This document shows, in pieces, positions 8,354 through 14,966 of a stretch of 32,507 nucleotides of DNA (position 1 is the stretch's first letter; each line of letters opens with the position of its first letter). The position numbers and the translations under genes were made by a program. Below the pieces are notes generated by a model. It saw nothing but the letters and a program-made list of their open reading frames with translations. It was not told the origin of the DNA and did no database searches. The stretch comes from Flavobacterium sp. (GTDB lineage: Bacteria > Bacteroidota > Bacteroidia > Flavobacteriales > Flavobacteriaceae): contig NZ_JAIXWA010000012.1 in assembly GCF_027482425.1 (NCBI RefSeq), forward strand, positions 1 through 32,507, read 5' to 3'.

Positions 8354-8618
8354 AAAGACAACGGGTAATTTCACATTTACAATAGGATGGGTTTTGAGCT
8401 CGGTATAAAGTAACATGGTAAAAATCCCGTCTATGGAAATCTGCAAAACGTTAGTAATTATCCAACCTAAAAAAAGTCAAGCCGATTAAAATAGCACTAA
8501 TAATTTCTGTATCCTTGTGCGATTTAGATTTATTTAAAAGTAGTTGCGCTAGACAATTCCCGTATTTCAAGGCTTTAAAATTTGAGAAAAGCGAAAGTCA
8601 TAAGCCAAAGATAATCGC

Positions 8619-8626
8619 TATTTTTG
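8619..8626 (+). promoter_or_regulatory. Candidate -7 box of the MFS gene
   Basis: TATTTTTG fits the Bacteroidota -7 consensus TAnnTTTG exactly. It lies only 4 bp before the ATG at 8631, so the transcript would be nearly leaderless if this is the promoter. No TTTG is found 19 bp upstream. The rest of 8354-8618 holds no gene. Confidence 0.45.
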
Positions 8627-8630
8627 TGGC

Positions 8631-9911
8631 ATGTTACGAGCCGCCCTACGCCGATATATTGCTAATTTCAAAGGATTTTCCCGCGAAATTTGGATCCTTA
8701 CCTTGATTACGTTTATCAATCGAGCGGGCACGATGGTACTCCCCTTTTTATCCAAATACCTAAAAGAAGATTTGCACTTTGATTACCGTGAAGTCGGTTG
8801 GATCTTGTTCTTCTTTGGTTTGGGCTCTATGCTGGGTTCGTGGCTAGGAGGAAAACTATCGGATAAAATAGGGTTTTATAAAATCATGGTGTTCAGTTTG
8901 TTTACCAGTGGAGTGGCGTTCTTCGGTTTGCAATATATCGAAAGTTTTGAAGGCCTCTGCATCGCCATTTTTACCATTATGGTCATCGCCGACATGTTCC
9001 GCCCTGCTATGTTTGTTTCTATTGGAACCTATGCCAAACCCGAAAATCGAACGCGTGCATTAACCCTAGTTCGTTTGGCTATCAATTTGGGTTTTGCCGC
9101 AGGACCCGCATTGGGAGGTTTAATCATCATGGGAATGGGGTACAAAGGATTGTTTTGGGTTGATGGCGCTACGTGTATTATTGCCATTCTCATTTTTGTT
9201 GTTAAAGTCAAAGAAAAGAAACGCCCCTCAATCGATCCTGAAGCAAAAGCGACCCTGGAAGCGCAACGAAAATCAGTATTCTCAGACGGTCCTTTCTGGC
9301 TTTTTCTTTTTTGCTGTGTCATTACAGGGATTTTATTTTTCCAACTTTTCACGACTATTCCGCTCTACCATCGGATCCAATTTGGATTGAGTGAACTCCA
9401 AACGGGTTTGCTTCTTACCCTCAACGGGGTTTTGGTTTTCTTCCTAGAAATGCCGATCGTAAGTGCCGTGGAACGAAAAAAAATCGATAAAGTCAAGATT
9501 GTTACTTGGGGTTGTTTTTTTATGAGCATCAGTTTGTTTTTGCTTCTCATACACCAATGGGCTGGCATTCTCATCGTGATGATGTTGTTTATGACGTTTG
9601 CCGAAATGTTTGCTTTTCCCTTTTCAAATACGTTCGCTTTGAGTCGCGCCCCCAAAGGACATGAAGGCCGATACATGGCCATTTTTACGATGAGTTATTC
9701 CGCCGCTCATATTTTGAGTGCCAAAATCGGAATGAACGTAGTGGATCGGTATGGATACGCTACCAATTGGTGGGTCATGGGACTTCTCGGGTTGGTAGGT
9801 ACCGCTTCGGGTTACTGGGTATACCGTATGGTGCAACAAGAGAAAACGAAACATCCTATTGGTCCCACTACGTTTGAGCACCCTGCAGAGGGAGGCGAAC
9901 GGGAGATATAG
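8631..9911 (+). CDS. MFS transporter, multidrug-resistance-type
   Basis: 426 residues with about twelve hydrophobic helices. The major-facilitator loop 2-3 motif is visible as GSWLGGKLSDKIGFYKIM (pattern G-x-x-x-D-[RK]-x-G-[RK]-[RK]), and GYKGLFWVDGATC fits the periplasmic end of helix 6. A positively charged central loop (KVKEKKRPS) divides the two halves. It probably exports a drug or small metabolite through the inner membrane using the proton gradient; the substrate is unknown. It converges with the hypothetical gene at 9959, with 47 bp between the stops holding an AT-rich near-palindrome (about 9920-9945) but no clear terminator. Confidence 0.88.
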   Translation: MLRAALRRYIANFKGFSREIWILTLITFINRAGTMVLPFLSKYLKEDLHFDYREVGWILFFFGLGSMLGSWLGGKLSDKIGFYKIMVFSLFTSGVAFFGLQYIESFEGLCIAIFTIMVIADMFRPAMFVSIGTYAKPENRTRALTLVRLAINLGFAAGPALGGLIIMGMGYKGLFWVDGATCIIAILIFVVKVKEKKRPSIDPEAKATLEAQRKSVFSDGPFWLFLFCCVITGILFFQLFTTIPLYHRIQFGLSELQTGLLLTLNGVLVFFLEMPIVSAVERKKIDKVKIVTWGCFFMSISLFLLLIHQWAGILIVMMLFMTFAEMFAFPFSNTFALSRAPKGHEGRYMAIFTMSYSAAHILSAKIGMNVVDRYGYATNWWVMGLLGLVGTASGYWVYRMVQQEKTKHPIGPTTFEHPAEGGEREI

Positions 9912-9958
9912 GAATTATGAATTTAAAATTATAAATTTTGAATTAGAGTCTGTTTTCC

Positions 9959-10501
9959 TTATAAATACTTTCTTTTTATCACTTCAAGAGACAGGGTGCT
10001 GGAATTCCATTCGCTTAGAATTTGTTGGCGCACGAGGGTTGGATCGCCGTTATAATAACGTAACCACTGGTCTTCGGTAAGGTGTTGGCGGAGTACTTTT
10101 AAGCGTTTTAAGGTTTCAGAAGCGGTACGAAATACGGTCGTTACCGGAAAATCCTGACTGGCTTTATGCACATATTGCGCGGTGAGTGTTTCAAAATCAA
10201 TTGCAATAGCATACAAAAGTTCGTGGTCATTATCTGGAAAAAAAGAAGTCCAAGCCGCATACCCGACAACCTTTCCCGAATAGCGCTGGGAAGATATAGT
10301 AGCTAAGCGCCATTTACAATTGGCGGCCCTTCCCCAATGATTGGATAAACGATAGACGCCTTCTTCTGTAAAATAATACGTACTCCCCGATTTACTGGTA
10401 TACTGCGGTTGCAATGGGTCCAGTACGGTCCGATCCACTTCTTGGAAGATACAAAAAGTATGCTTGTGAAAATTATGGCGGTTGTAGCTTTTACAGGTCA
10501 T
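9959..10501 (-). CDS. Conserved-looking hypothetical protein
   Basis: 180 residues from the ATG whose complement ends at 10501 (MTCKSYNRHNF). The open frame continues ten codons further, but a consensus -7 box (10506-10513) lies inside that extension, so the inner ATG is preferred. No signal peptide or membrane helix. The protein has a cysteine/histidine-rich start (CKSYNRHNFHKHTFC) that might bind metal, a central W-G-R-A-A-x-C-K-W-R-L segment, and a C-terminal half that looks alpha-helical. I do not recognise the family. It is divergently transcribed from the BlaI-type repressor gene, and the operator-like repeats between them could act on both. Confidence 0.7.
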   Translation of the reverse strand: MTCKSYNRHNFHKHTFCIFQEVDRTVLDPLQPQYTSKSGSTYYFTEEGVYRLSNHWGRAANCKWRLATISSQRYSGKVVGYAAWTSFFPDNDHELLYAIAIDFETLTAQYVHKASQDFPVTTVFRTASETLKRLKVLRQHLTEDQWLRYYNGDPTLVRQQILSEWNSSTLSLEVIKRKYL

Positions 10502-10505
10502 AGCG

Positions 10506-10513
10506 CAAAGATA
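10506..10513 (-). promoter_or_regulatory. -7 box of the gene at 9959-10501
   Basis: On the minus strand TATCTTTG, an exact TAnnTTTG, lies 4 bp before the chosen ATG. This decides the start codon: transcription would begin about at the ATG, so codons upstream would not be in the message. A weak TTAG lies about 20 bp upstream in place of the -33 box. Confidence 0.6.
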
Positions 10514-10537
10514 CACATTCCGCTCAGACACTAATTT

Positions 10538-10600
10538 CTAAAAAAATAGTTAAATAACTATAAATTTAGTTTGTTAACTAAAAAAATAGTTATAAGTTTG
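10538..10600 (+). promoter_or_regulatory. Promoter and paired operator-like repeats of the BlaI/M56 operon
   Basis: A textbook flavobacterial promoter: TTTG at 10570-10573, 19 bp spacer, TAAGTTTG at 10593-10600. The spacer contains a perfect dyad, TAACTA-N6-TAGTTA (10575-10592), that is, between -33 and -7 where a repressor would block polymerase. The 15-mer CTAAAAAAATAGTTA occurs twice, at 10538-10552 and 10578-10592, exactly 40 bp apart. The upstream copy is part of a second dyad, TAGTTA-AA-TAACTA (10547-10560). These are probable sites for the BlaI-type repressor encoded immediately downstream; that assignment is inference. Confidence 0.7.
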
Positions 10601-10625
10601 AATGTACCAAAAAACGACTAGTTTC

Positions 10626-10985
10626 ATGCAGAAATTAACCAACAAAGAAGAAGAAATTATGCACATTTTGTGGAAGCTTAGAAAAGCTTTTGTGAAAGAA
10701 GTGCAAGCCGAAATTATTGAAGATACGCCGCACTACAATACACTATCGACTATCATTCGTAATTTGGAAGACAAAGGCTATGTGGGGCATACAGCGTATG
10801 GAAATACCCATCAATATTACCCCATTATAGCTTTGGAAGATTACCGAAAAACATTCATGAAAACGGCGATTGCGAATTATTTTGGCAATTCATACAAGCA
10901 ATTGGTGTCACATTTTGCCGAAGAAGAAAAAATCTCTGCCGACGAGTTACGGGAAATTTTAGCGTTAATCGAAAAGAAATCATAG
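10626..10985 (+). CDS. BlaI/MecI-family transcriptional repressor
   Basis: 119 residues from the second ATG (MQKLTNKEEEIMHILWKL). This start is chosen because the -7 box ends at 10600, placing transcription initiation beyond the first ATG at 10602, and because family members start a few residues before this L-T-x-x-E-x-x-I-M-x-x-L-W motif. The winged-helix DNA-binding half spans about 1-75 (YNTLSTIIRNLEDKGYV is the recognition region) and the C-terminal helical dimerisation half spans about 80-119. BlaI-type proteins are dimeric repressors relieved by proteolysis triggered by the membrane sensor encoded next to them; here the sensor gene follows after one base. The target is probably its own operon through the dyads at 10547-10592. 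Confidence 0.9.
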   Translation: MQKLTNKEEEIMHILWKLRKAFVKEVQAEIIEDTPHYNTLSTIIRNLEDKGYVGHTAYGNTHQYYPIIALEDYRKTFMKTAIANYFGNSYKQLVSHFAEEEKISADELREILALIEKKS

Positions 10986-10986
10986 T

Positions 10987-12720
10987 ATGGAAGCACTATT
11001 CATTTACGGATTGAAGTCAGCGGGTCTACTCACTTGTTTTTATGTGGTTTATTACTTTTTGTTGCGTAAAGAAACTTTTTTTGAAAGTAACCGTTGGTTT
11101 TTATTGAGTGGTTTATTTGTATCGGCTGTTTTACCCTTATTGACATGGACAAAAACGGTCTATGTGGAACGCCCTCAATGGTCGGTGGAAGAATGGATGG
11201 CAATGGCAAAATCCCCGCAATCCCTCTCCCCGACTCCTGAAGCGACATTAGATTGGGCAACGCTAATTATAGGAGGATATGTAATAATCGTTTTGGTTAT
11301 TATCGGACGGATTCTCTTGCAATTGGTATCGATTCTCGCGTTTTTGAAAAAACATCCGGTGATTTCAGAGGCTTCGATTCGTATGGTAAATGTGCAACAA
11401 GAAGTCACTCCTTTTTCCTTTTTTAACTATGTCGTCATCAACAATCAATTGTACTCTGAGGAAGAGCGCAACAGTATTATTTTGCATGAAAAAATTCACT
11501 GCAACCAATATCATTCCATTGATGTATTGCTTTCGCATCTTTATTGTGGACTCTTTTGGTTTCATCCTTTGGCATGGCGTTACAAAAAAGTCATAGCGCA
11601 AAACTTAGAATTTTTGGCCGACCAGAAAGCCATGCAACAATTGCAATCCCCCACTGTGTATCAAAAAACATTGGTCAAAGTAGCCACGGGACAACAAGCG
11701 CTGTCTTTAACTAACCCTTTTAATCAATCCTTAATCAAAAAACGAATTCTCATGTTACAAAAAAAACAATCGCAACGCCGTAATTTATGGAAATACGGCA
11801 TCATGCTGCCAGCATTGGTAGGTTTTATGCTCATTTTTCAAGTAAAAACAGTCGCACAAGAGCGGAAAGTTACCTACACCACACAAACCCATTTTGAAGA
11901 AATGTACCAAGTTCGCTGGGATAAAAACACCAGCGAAACCGAAATCAAAGAAGATGTTGAACGGATAAAATCTAAAGGGGTTACGTTAAAGTATAGCAAA
12001 CTAAAACGCAATGCAGCAGGCGAAATCACCCAAATTCGGGTTCAATATAAAACAGATGATGCAGAAGGAGAAACCACGGTTAAATCAGATACAGGGATTA
12101 AACCTTTGGTATTTATCAAGTCAGATAAGTACATCGGATTTGTAGCACCCAAATCGGAAACCATTATCGCTTCCAAAGTCGATAAAGAGGACGTTCAAGG
12201 AAAAGAAATTCGTATTGAGGAACGTATTATCCGTAATGAGGACGGTACCGAAATCATCATTAACGATACCGACAATGCAAGTCAACCCAAAAATGGGGAG
12301 CGCATTATCATTCGAAAAATTGATGCTTCTGACAAGCCTTTGGTTTTTATCAATGGAAAAAAGATGGATGTCGATTTTGACATGAATTCGTTAGACCCAA
12401 ACACTATTGCATCGGTAAGCGTTTTTAAAAACAGTCCCGAAGCTCTGGAATATGGTAAAAATGGGGTCATAAAAATTATCACCAAAAAAGTAGTTACCAG
12501 TGACAATATAAAAGACGAAGAAGAGATCAATGCGGCCATAAACCGTGCCAAAGAAGAAATTAAAAAAGTACTTTCGGAAGATAAAAGCACGCAAGCTGAA
12601 TGGGAAAAAGCCCGTCAAGATTTGGCAAAAATGCAAGAGGAAATGCTGAAAATGAAAGCCGAAATGGAAAAAGCAAAGGCTGAATATGAAAAAGCAAAAT
12701 CCAAATTAAAAAAGGACTGA
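10987..12720 (+). CDS. M56 (BlaR1/MecR1-like) membrane sensor protease with TonB-plug-like periplasmic tail
   Basis: 577 residues. Membrane helices lie near 5-25, 36-55, 92-118 and 271-286. The cytoplasmic gluzincin metalloprotease domain has HEKIH (167-171) with a downstream glutamate in NLEFLADQKA (about 208), as in peptidase family M56. The periplasmic part lacks the penicillin-binding domain of true BlaR1. Instead it holds a segment (310-354, RWDKNTSETEIKED..) shared with the secreted protein at 12807, then KPLVFINGKKM..DPNTIASVSVFKNSPEALEYG..GVIKIITKK (450-501) resembling the plug of SusC/TonB-dependent receptors, and a long lysine/glutamate coiled coil (about 515-577). Probably it senses an envelope signal and inactivates the BlaI-type repressor. 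The stop of blaI-like and this ATG are separated by one base, so they are translationally coupled. Confidence 0.88.
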   Translation: MEALFIYGLKSAGLLTCFYVVYYFLLRKETFFESNRWFLLSGLFVSAVLPLLTWTKTVYVERPQWSVEEWMAMAKSPQSLSPTPEATLDWATLIIGGYVIIVLVIIGRILLQLVSILAFLKKHPVISEASIRMVNVQQEVTPFSFFNYVVINNQLYSEEERNSIILHEKIHCNQYHSIDVLLSHLYCGLFWFHPLAWRYKKVIAQNLEFLADQKAMQQLQSPTVYQKTLVKVATGQQALSLTNPFNQSLIKKRILMLQKKQSQRRNLWKYGIMLPALVGFMLIFQVKTVAQERKVTYTTQTHFEEMYQVRWDKNTSETEIKEDVERIKSKGVTLKYSKLKRNAAGEITQIRVQYKTDDAEGETTVKSDTGIKPLVFIKSDKYIGFVAPKSETIIASKVDKEDVQGKEIRIEERIIRNEDGTEIIINDTDNASQPKNGERIIIRKIDASDKPLVFINGKKMDVDFDMNSLDPNTIASVSVFKNSPEALEYGKNGVIKIITKKVVTSDNIKDEEEINAAINRAKEEIKKVLSEDKSTQAEWEKARQDLAKMQEEMLKMKAEMEKAKAEYEKAKSKLKKD

Positions 12721-12806
12721 ACGCGTTAAAAATCTGTCAAAGTCTAGCGATGAAATGCCCGATTTTTTAAGTTTGTTTTACCAAAAAAAATTAAAACTCG
12801 AAGTTT

Positions 12807-13715
12807 ATGTCAGTTATTGTAAAATTATTTAATTGGTTTACCCTTGTGGTAGTGCTTTTGTTTGCACAATTATTGAGTGCACAAAACAAAATGGATTTAA
12901 CGGAATCCCAAAACGATAATGTCGTCATGACCTGGCGAAAAAATACGCCTGAGCAAGAAATGAAAGATGATATCAAGGCTTTGGCGGATTATGGAGTAAC
13001 TGTAAAATATTCTGGTGTAAAGCGAAACAGCAAAGGAGAAATTACGGCTATCAAAGTAGACTACAAAGACCGCAAAGGGAACAAAGGAACCTTGGAATAC
13101 GATCAGGAGCAACCCATTACAGATATCGTTCTTTTCAAGCAAAACGGCACCATCGGTTTTGGAGCACCCGCTCAAAATGATGACATTATTGCTATGAATG
13201 ATATTTTCGGCCGTTCCTTTGGCGGCAACAATATGCCTCCGTTTGGCAATGGCTTTTCTATAGAAGGGATGCCTGATATGAAGGAATTCAACTTTACTTT
13301 TGGCAATGGAGAAGGCTTTTCGGGTAAATCGAGAATGATAATCAAAGAAAATGGAAAAAAGCCGCTTGTAATTGAAGATGGAAAAGTTGTGGAAGGTGGC
13401 GATGATTATACCAAAGAAGAATTAGACGAAATTTTGAAAAACAACAAAATGTCAATCAATGGATTTGGTGAAGGCAGTACCCTTGAATATGATTTCAGGA
13501 ATCCTGAAGGACTAGAGCAATTTAAAGAAAAGGTGAAATCTTTGCGTGGAGAATTTTCGCAGGACCGTCCTTCTGAAGAAGATTTAGAAAAAACGCGCAC
13601 CGAGTTGGAAAAGGCAAAAGAAGAAATGGTGAAAGCACGTGAAGAATTGGAAAAAGCCAAAAAGGCTTTAGAAAGAGAGAAAAAAGCGACACCCGCCAAA
13701 CCGAAAAAAGCTTAA
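12807..13715 (+). CDS. Secreted protein sharing the periplasmic domain of the M56 sensor
   Basis: 302 residues with a signal peptide (about 1-25, ending LLSAQ). Residues 41-88 (TWRKNTPEQEMKDDIKAL.., GVTVKYSGVKRNSKGEITAIKV) align with residues 310-354 of the sensor upstream, and FKQNGTIGFGAP aligns with FIKSDKYIGFVAP there. A glycine/asparagine/phenylalanine-rich middle follows, then a charged coiled coil (about 250-295) like the sensor's tail and a lysine/proline-rich end. The plug-like segment is missing. It lies 86 bp after the sensor in the same direction with a possible own -7 box (TAAGTTTG, 12768-12775). I infer a soluble partner, competitor or ligand relay for the sensor. Confidence 0.78.
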   Translation: MSVIVKLFNWFTLVVVLLFAQLLSAQNKMDLTESQNDNVVMTWRKNTPEQEMKDDIKALADYGVTVKYSGVKRNSKGEITAIKVDYKDRKGNKGTLEYDQEQPITDIVLFKQNGTIGFGAPAQNDDIIAMNDIFGRSFGGNNMPPFGNGFSIEGMPDMKEFNFTFGNGEGFSGKSRMIIKENGKKPLVIEDGKVVEGGDDYTKEELDEILKNNKMSINGFGEGSTLEYDFRNPEGLEQFKEKVKSLRGEFSQDRPSEEDLEKTRTELEKAKEEMVKAREELEKAKKALEREKKATPAKPKKA

Positions 13716-13720
13716 TACGA

Positions 13721-13750
13721 AAAAGACCCTTGTTTTAAGGGTCTTTTTTT
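13721..13750 (+). terminator. Rho-independent terminator after the BlaI/M56 operon
   Basis: A perfect 11-bp stem AAAAGACCCTT / AAGGGTCTTTT with a 5-base loop (GTTTT), continuing into a T-run. It ends the BlaI-M56-secreted protein transcription unit. The last T of the tract is the first base of a consensus -7 box (TATTTTTG, 13750-13757) for the small gene that follows. Confidence 0.9.
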
Positions 13751-13768
13751 ATTTTTGTCAAAAAAAAT

Positions 13769-13912
13769 ATGTTTCAATTTTTAGCGCGATGCAACCGCTT
13801 GTTTTTACCTAGTTTTACCAAACAACAATTGGATCCTGCAAAGGCCAAAAAATGGCAACTCGCGATACTAGCTTGGCGGTATTATATCACTTGTAGAGCG
13901 CTGGATCAATAA
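13769..13912 (+). CDS. Small conserved-looking protein, 47 residues
   Basis: An intact 47-codon frame, MFQFLARCNRLFLPSFTKQQ.. to ..RALDQ. The product is basic, with an amphipathic N-terminus, a K-A-K-K-W segment and a hydrophobic AILAWRYYITC stretch. From memory, proteins of this size and pattern (LPS[FY]TK..LD..KA.K.Q.A..A.RY) are common near such genes in Flavobacteriaceae; that is recollection, not a search. A -7 box TATTTTTG ends 11 bp before the ATG. The last 7 bp overlap the 3' end of apt on the other strand. Function unknown. Confidence 0.7.
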   Translation: MFQFLARCNRLFLPSFTKQQLDPAKAKKWQLAILAWRYYITCRALDQ

Positions 13913-14418
13913 GTCATAACCGCATGAATGGGACGATTATTTAATTGCTGTCGCCCGTTTAAAAAAGTAAGTTCCATCAAAAACGAACACAAGACTACTT
14001 CACCACCCAATCGCTCCACCAATCGGCAAACGGCTGCTGCGGTTCCACCGGTCGCCAAGACATCATCATGAATGAGTACACGGTCACCAGGTTGAATGGC
14101 ATCGGTATGGATTTCTAATGCATCGTTACCATATTCGAGCGCATACGATTCCGAAAGTGTTTGAAAAGGGAGTTTATGGGGTTTACGAACAGGAACGAAT
14201 CCAGCTTGAAGACGATCGGCCAGTAAAGTTCCAAAAAAGAAACCCCGACTTTCAACACCAACCACTTTATCGATGGAATGTTTAGCCACAACGGTAACCA
14301 ATTGTTGTAAGCAATGGGTTCGCCCTTCTGTGGATAAGAGCAAAGGAGTAATATCTTTAAATACAATTCCCGGTTTGGGAAAATCCTGAATATCACGAAT
14401 ATAGTTTTCTAAGCTCAT
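13906..14418 (-). CDS. apt: Adenine phosphoribosyltransferase
   Basis: 170 residues from MSLENYIRDIQDFPKPGIVFKDI; the open frame extends upstream, but this is the universal Apt start and a -7 box lies at 14436-14443. Apt converts adenine and PRPP to AMP in purine salvage, in the cytoplasm. Landmarks: PKPGIVFKDITPLL at the N-terminus, GVESRGFFFG, VPVRKPHKLPF flexible loop, and the PRPP-binding signature RVLIHDDVLATGGTAAA. Full length for the family. It converges with the small gene at 13769 with 7 bp of overlap. Confidence 0.97.
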   Translation of the reverse strand: MSLENYIRDIQDFPKPGIVFKDITPLLLSTEGRTHCLQQLVTVVAKHSIDKVVGVESRGFFFGTLLADRLQAGFVPVRKPHKLPFQTLSESYALEYGNDALEIHTDAIQPGDRVLIHDDVLATGGTAAAVCRLVERLGGEVVLCSFLMELTFLNGRQQLNNRPIHAVMTY

Positions 14419-14435
14419 TTTTTTAAGGATTTTTA

Positions 14436-14443
14436 CAAAAATA
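14436..14443 (-). promoter_or_regulatory. -7 box of apt
   Basis: On the minus strand TATTTTTG matches TAnnTTTG and lies 17 bp upstream of the apt ATG. It is 2 bp away from the -33 box of the divergent tRNA promoter, so polymerases at the two promoters would compete for the same DNA. Confidence 0.55.
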
Positions 14444-14445
14444 CG

Positions 14446-14476
14446 TTTGCAAGTTACACATTTATACCTATATTTG
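14446..14476 (+). promoter_or_regulatory. Consensus promoter of the tRNA-Arg region
   Basis: TTTG at 14446-14449, a 19-bp spacer, and TATATTTG at 14469-14476: an exact match to the Bacteroidota housekeeping promoter with ideal spacing. It points to the tRNA-Arg-like copy at 14524 and the intact tRNA-Arg at 14602. Confidence 0.75.
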
Positions 14477-14523
14477 CACCCGCAATAAAGCACTTACAAT
14501 CTGTACTGCTAAGTTGTTTAAAC

Positions 14524-14592
14524 GGCCTCGTGGCGCCCCCGAAGTATCGGGAGAATAACGCATCTGATTTCGACTCAGTAGGTAAATGTCGA
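14524..14592 (+). pseudogene. Broken tRNA-Arg-like copy (anticodon TCG)
   Basis: Begins with the same acceptor and D-stem sequence as the intact tRNA downstream (GGCCTCGTGGCGC) and has a recognisable anticodon arm, TCTGA-TTTCGAC-TCAGT, whose anticodon would be TCG. The D-loop is swollen to about 22 bases by a CCCGAAGTATCGGG hairpin, the last anticodon-stem pair is broken, and the whole T-arm is missing, although a TGTCGA trace of the acceptor strand remains. It cannot fold into a normal tRNA. Confidence 0.7.
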
Positions 14593-14601
14593 AAAAATAA
14601 C

Positions 14602-14675
14602 GGCCTCGTGGCGCAACTGAATAGCGCATCTGATTACGGCTCAGAAGGTTACAGGTTTGAATCCTGTCGAGGTCA
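14602..14675 (+). tRNA. tRNA-Arg (anticodon ACG)
   Basis: A complete cloverleaf of 74 nt. Acceptor GGCCTCG pairs with CGAGGTC (one G-U), discriminator A; D-stem GCGC/GCGC; anticodon stem TCTGA/TCAGA with loop TTACGGC, giving anticodon ACG at 14636-14638; T-arm ACAGG-TTTGAAT-CCTGT. CCA is not encoded. It decodes CGN arginine codons after A34 deamination. It follows a broken copy and precedes a third copy of the 3' end, as at an integration site. Confidence 0.95.
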
Positions 14676-14680
14676 CGAAT

Positions 14681-14745
14681 GAATAGTGTAATACAAAAAA
14701 AAACGCCAAGTTCACTTGAGCGTTTTTTTTTGTATTACACTATTC
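14681..14745. terminator. Giant palindrome and terminator behind tRNA-Arg
   Basis: A perfect 26-bp inverted repeat (14681-14706 against 14720-14745). The 13-base centre itself pairs (CAAGT-TC-ACTTG), giving a stem of about 31 bp with one unpaired A. The core AACGC..GCGTT is flanked by 9 A on one side and 9 T on the other, so it can terminate transcription on both strands. The outer 14 bp of each arm (GAATAGTGTAATAC) are more than a terminator needs. Confidence 0.85.
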
Positions 14746-14760
14746 TCAAAGCGGAGCTTT

Positions 14761-14796
14761 GAAGGATGTTGCGCAGCAAAATCCTCTCGAGGTCAC
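14761..14796 (+). repeat. Third copy of the tRNA-Arg 3' end
   Basis: ATCCTcTCGAGGTCACaAA at 14781-14799 repeats ATCCTgTCGAGGTCACgAA of the intact tRNA (14661-14679) with two mismatches, preceded by AGGAT that could pair with ATCCT. It is a direct repeat of a tRNA 3' end 120 bp downstream, typical of an attachment-site duplication left by an integrating element. Confidence 0.6.
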
Positions 14797-14800
14797 AAAC

Positions 14801-14832
14801 AAACCCCTTATTAATTAAAAAAGGGGTTTTTT
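14801..14832 (+). terminator. Rho-independent terminator
   Basis: Stem AAACCCCTT / AAGGGGTTT with an 11-base AT-only loop, followed by a T-run. It closes the tRNA-Arg region on the plus strand. Confidence 0.8.
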
Positions 14833-14966
14833 AATTTTTACACGCGTCCATTTTGTTTCCATGACTAATTTCAAGCACAATATACAAAGGAGTTGTTGTA
14901 AAAATTCAGCTTTTTTTTAATTTAGGGTACTGCTAAATAATTGCATTTTTACTAATAAAATCTACT

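Noticed and set aside
10602..10625. First ATG of the BlaI-type open frame as the start codon
   Set aside because: The -7 box ends at 10600, so transcription should begin at about 10605-10607, after this ATG; the family start motif fits the ATG at 10626.
10987..12720. True beta-lactam receptor BlaR1
   Set aside because: The periplasmic part has no penicillin-binding S-x-x-K domain; only the M56 protease core is shared.
12282..13699. Minus-strand serine/phenylalanine-rich open frames opposite the coiled-coil coding regions
   Set aside because: They are the complement of lysine/glutamate codon runs in the M56 sensor and its secreted twin.
14419..14493. Upstream extension of the apt frame (25 extra codons)
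   Set aside because: It runs across the -7 box of apt and the divergent tRNA promoter, and its cysteine/tyrosine-rich translation is unlike any Apt N-terminus.
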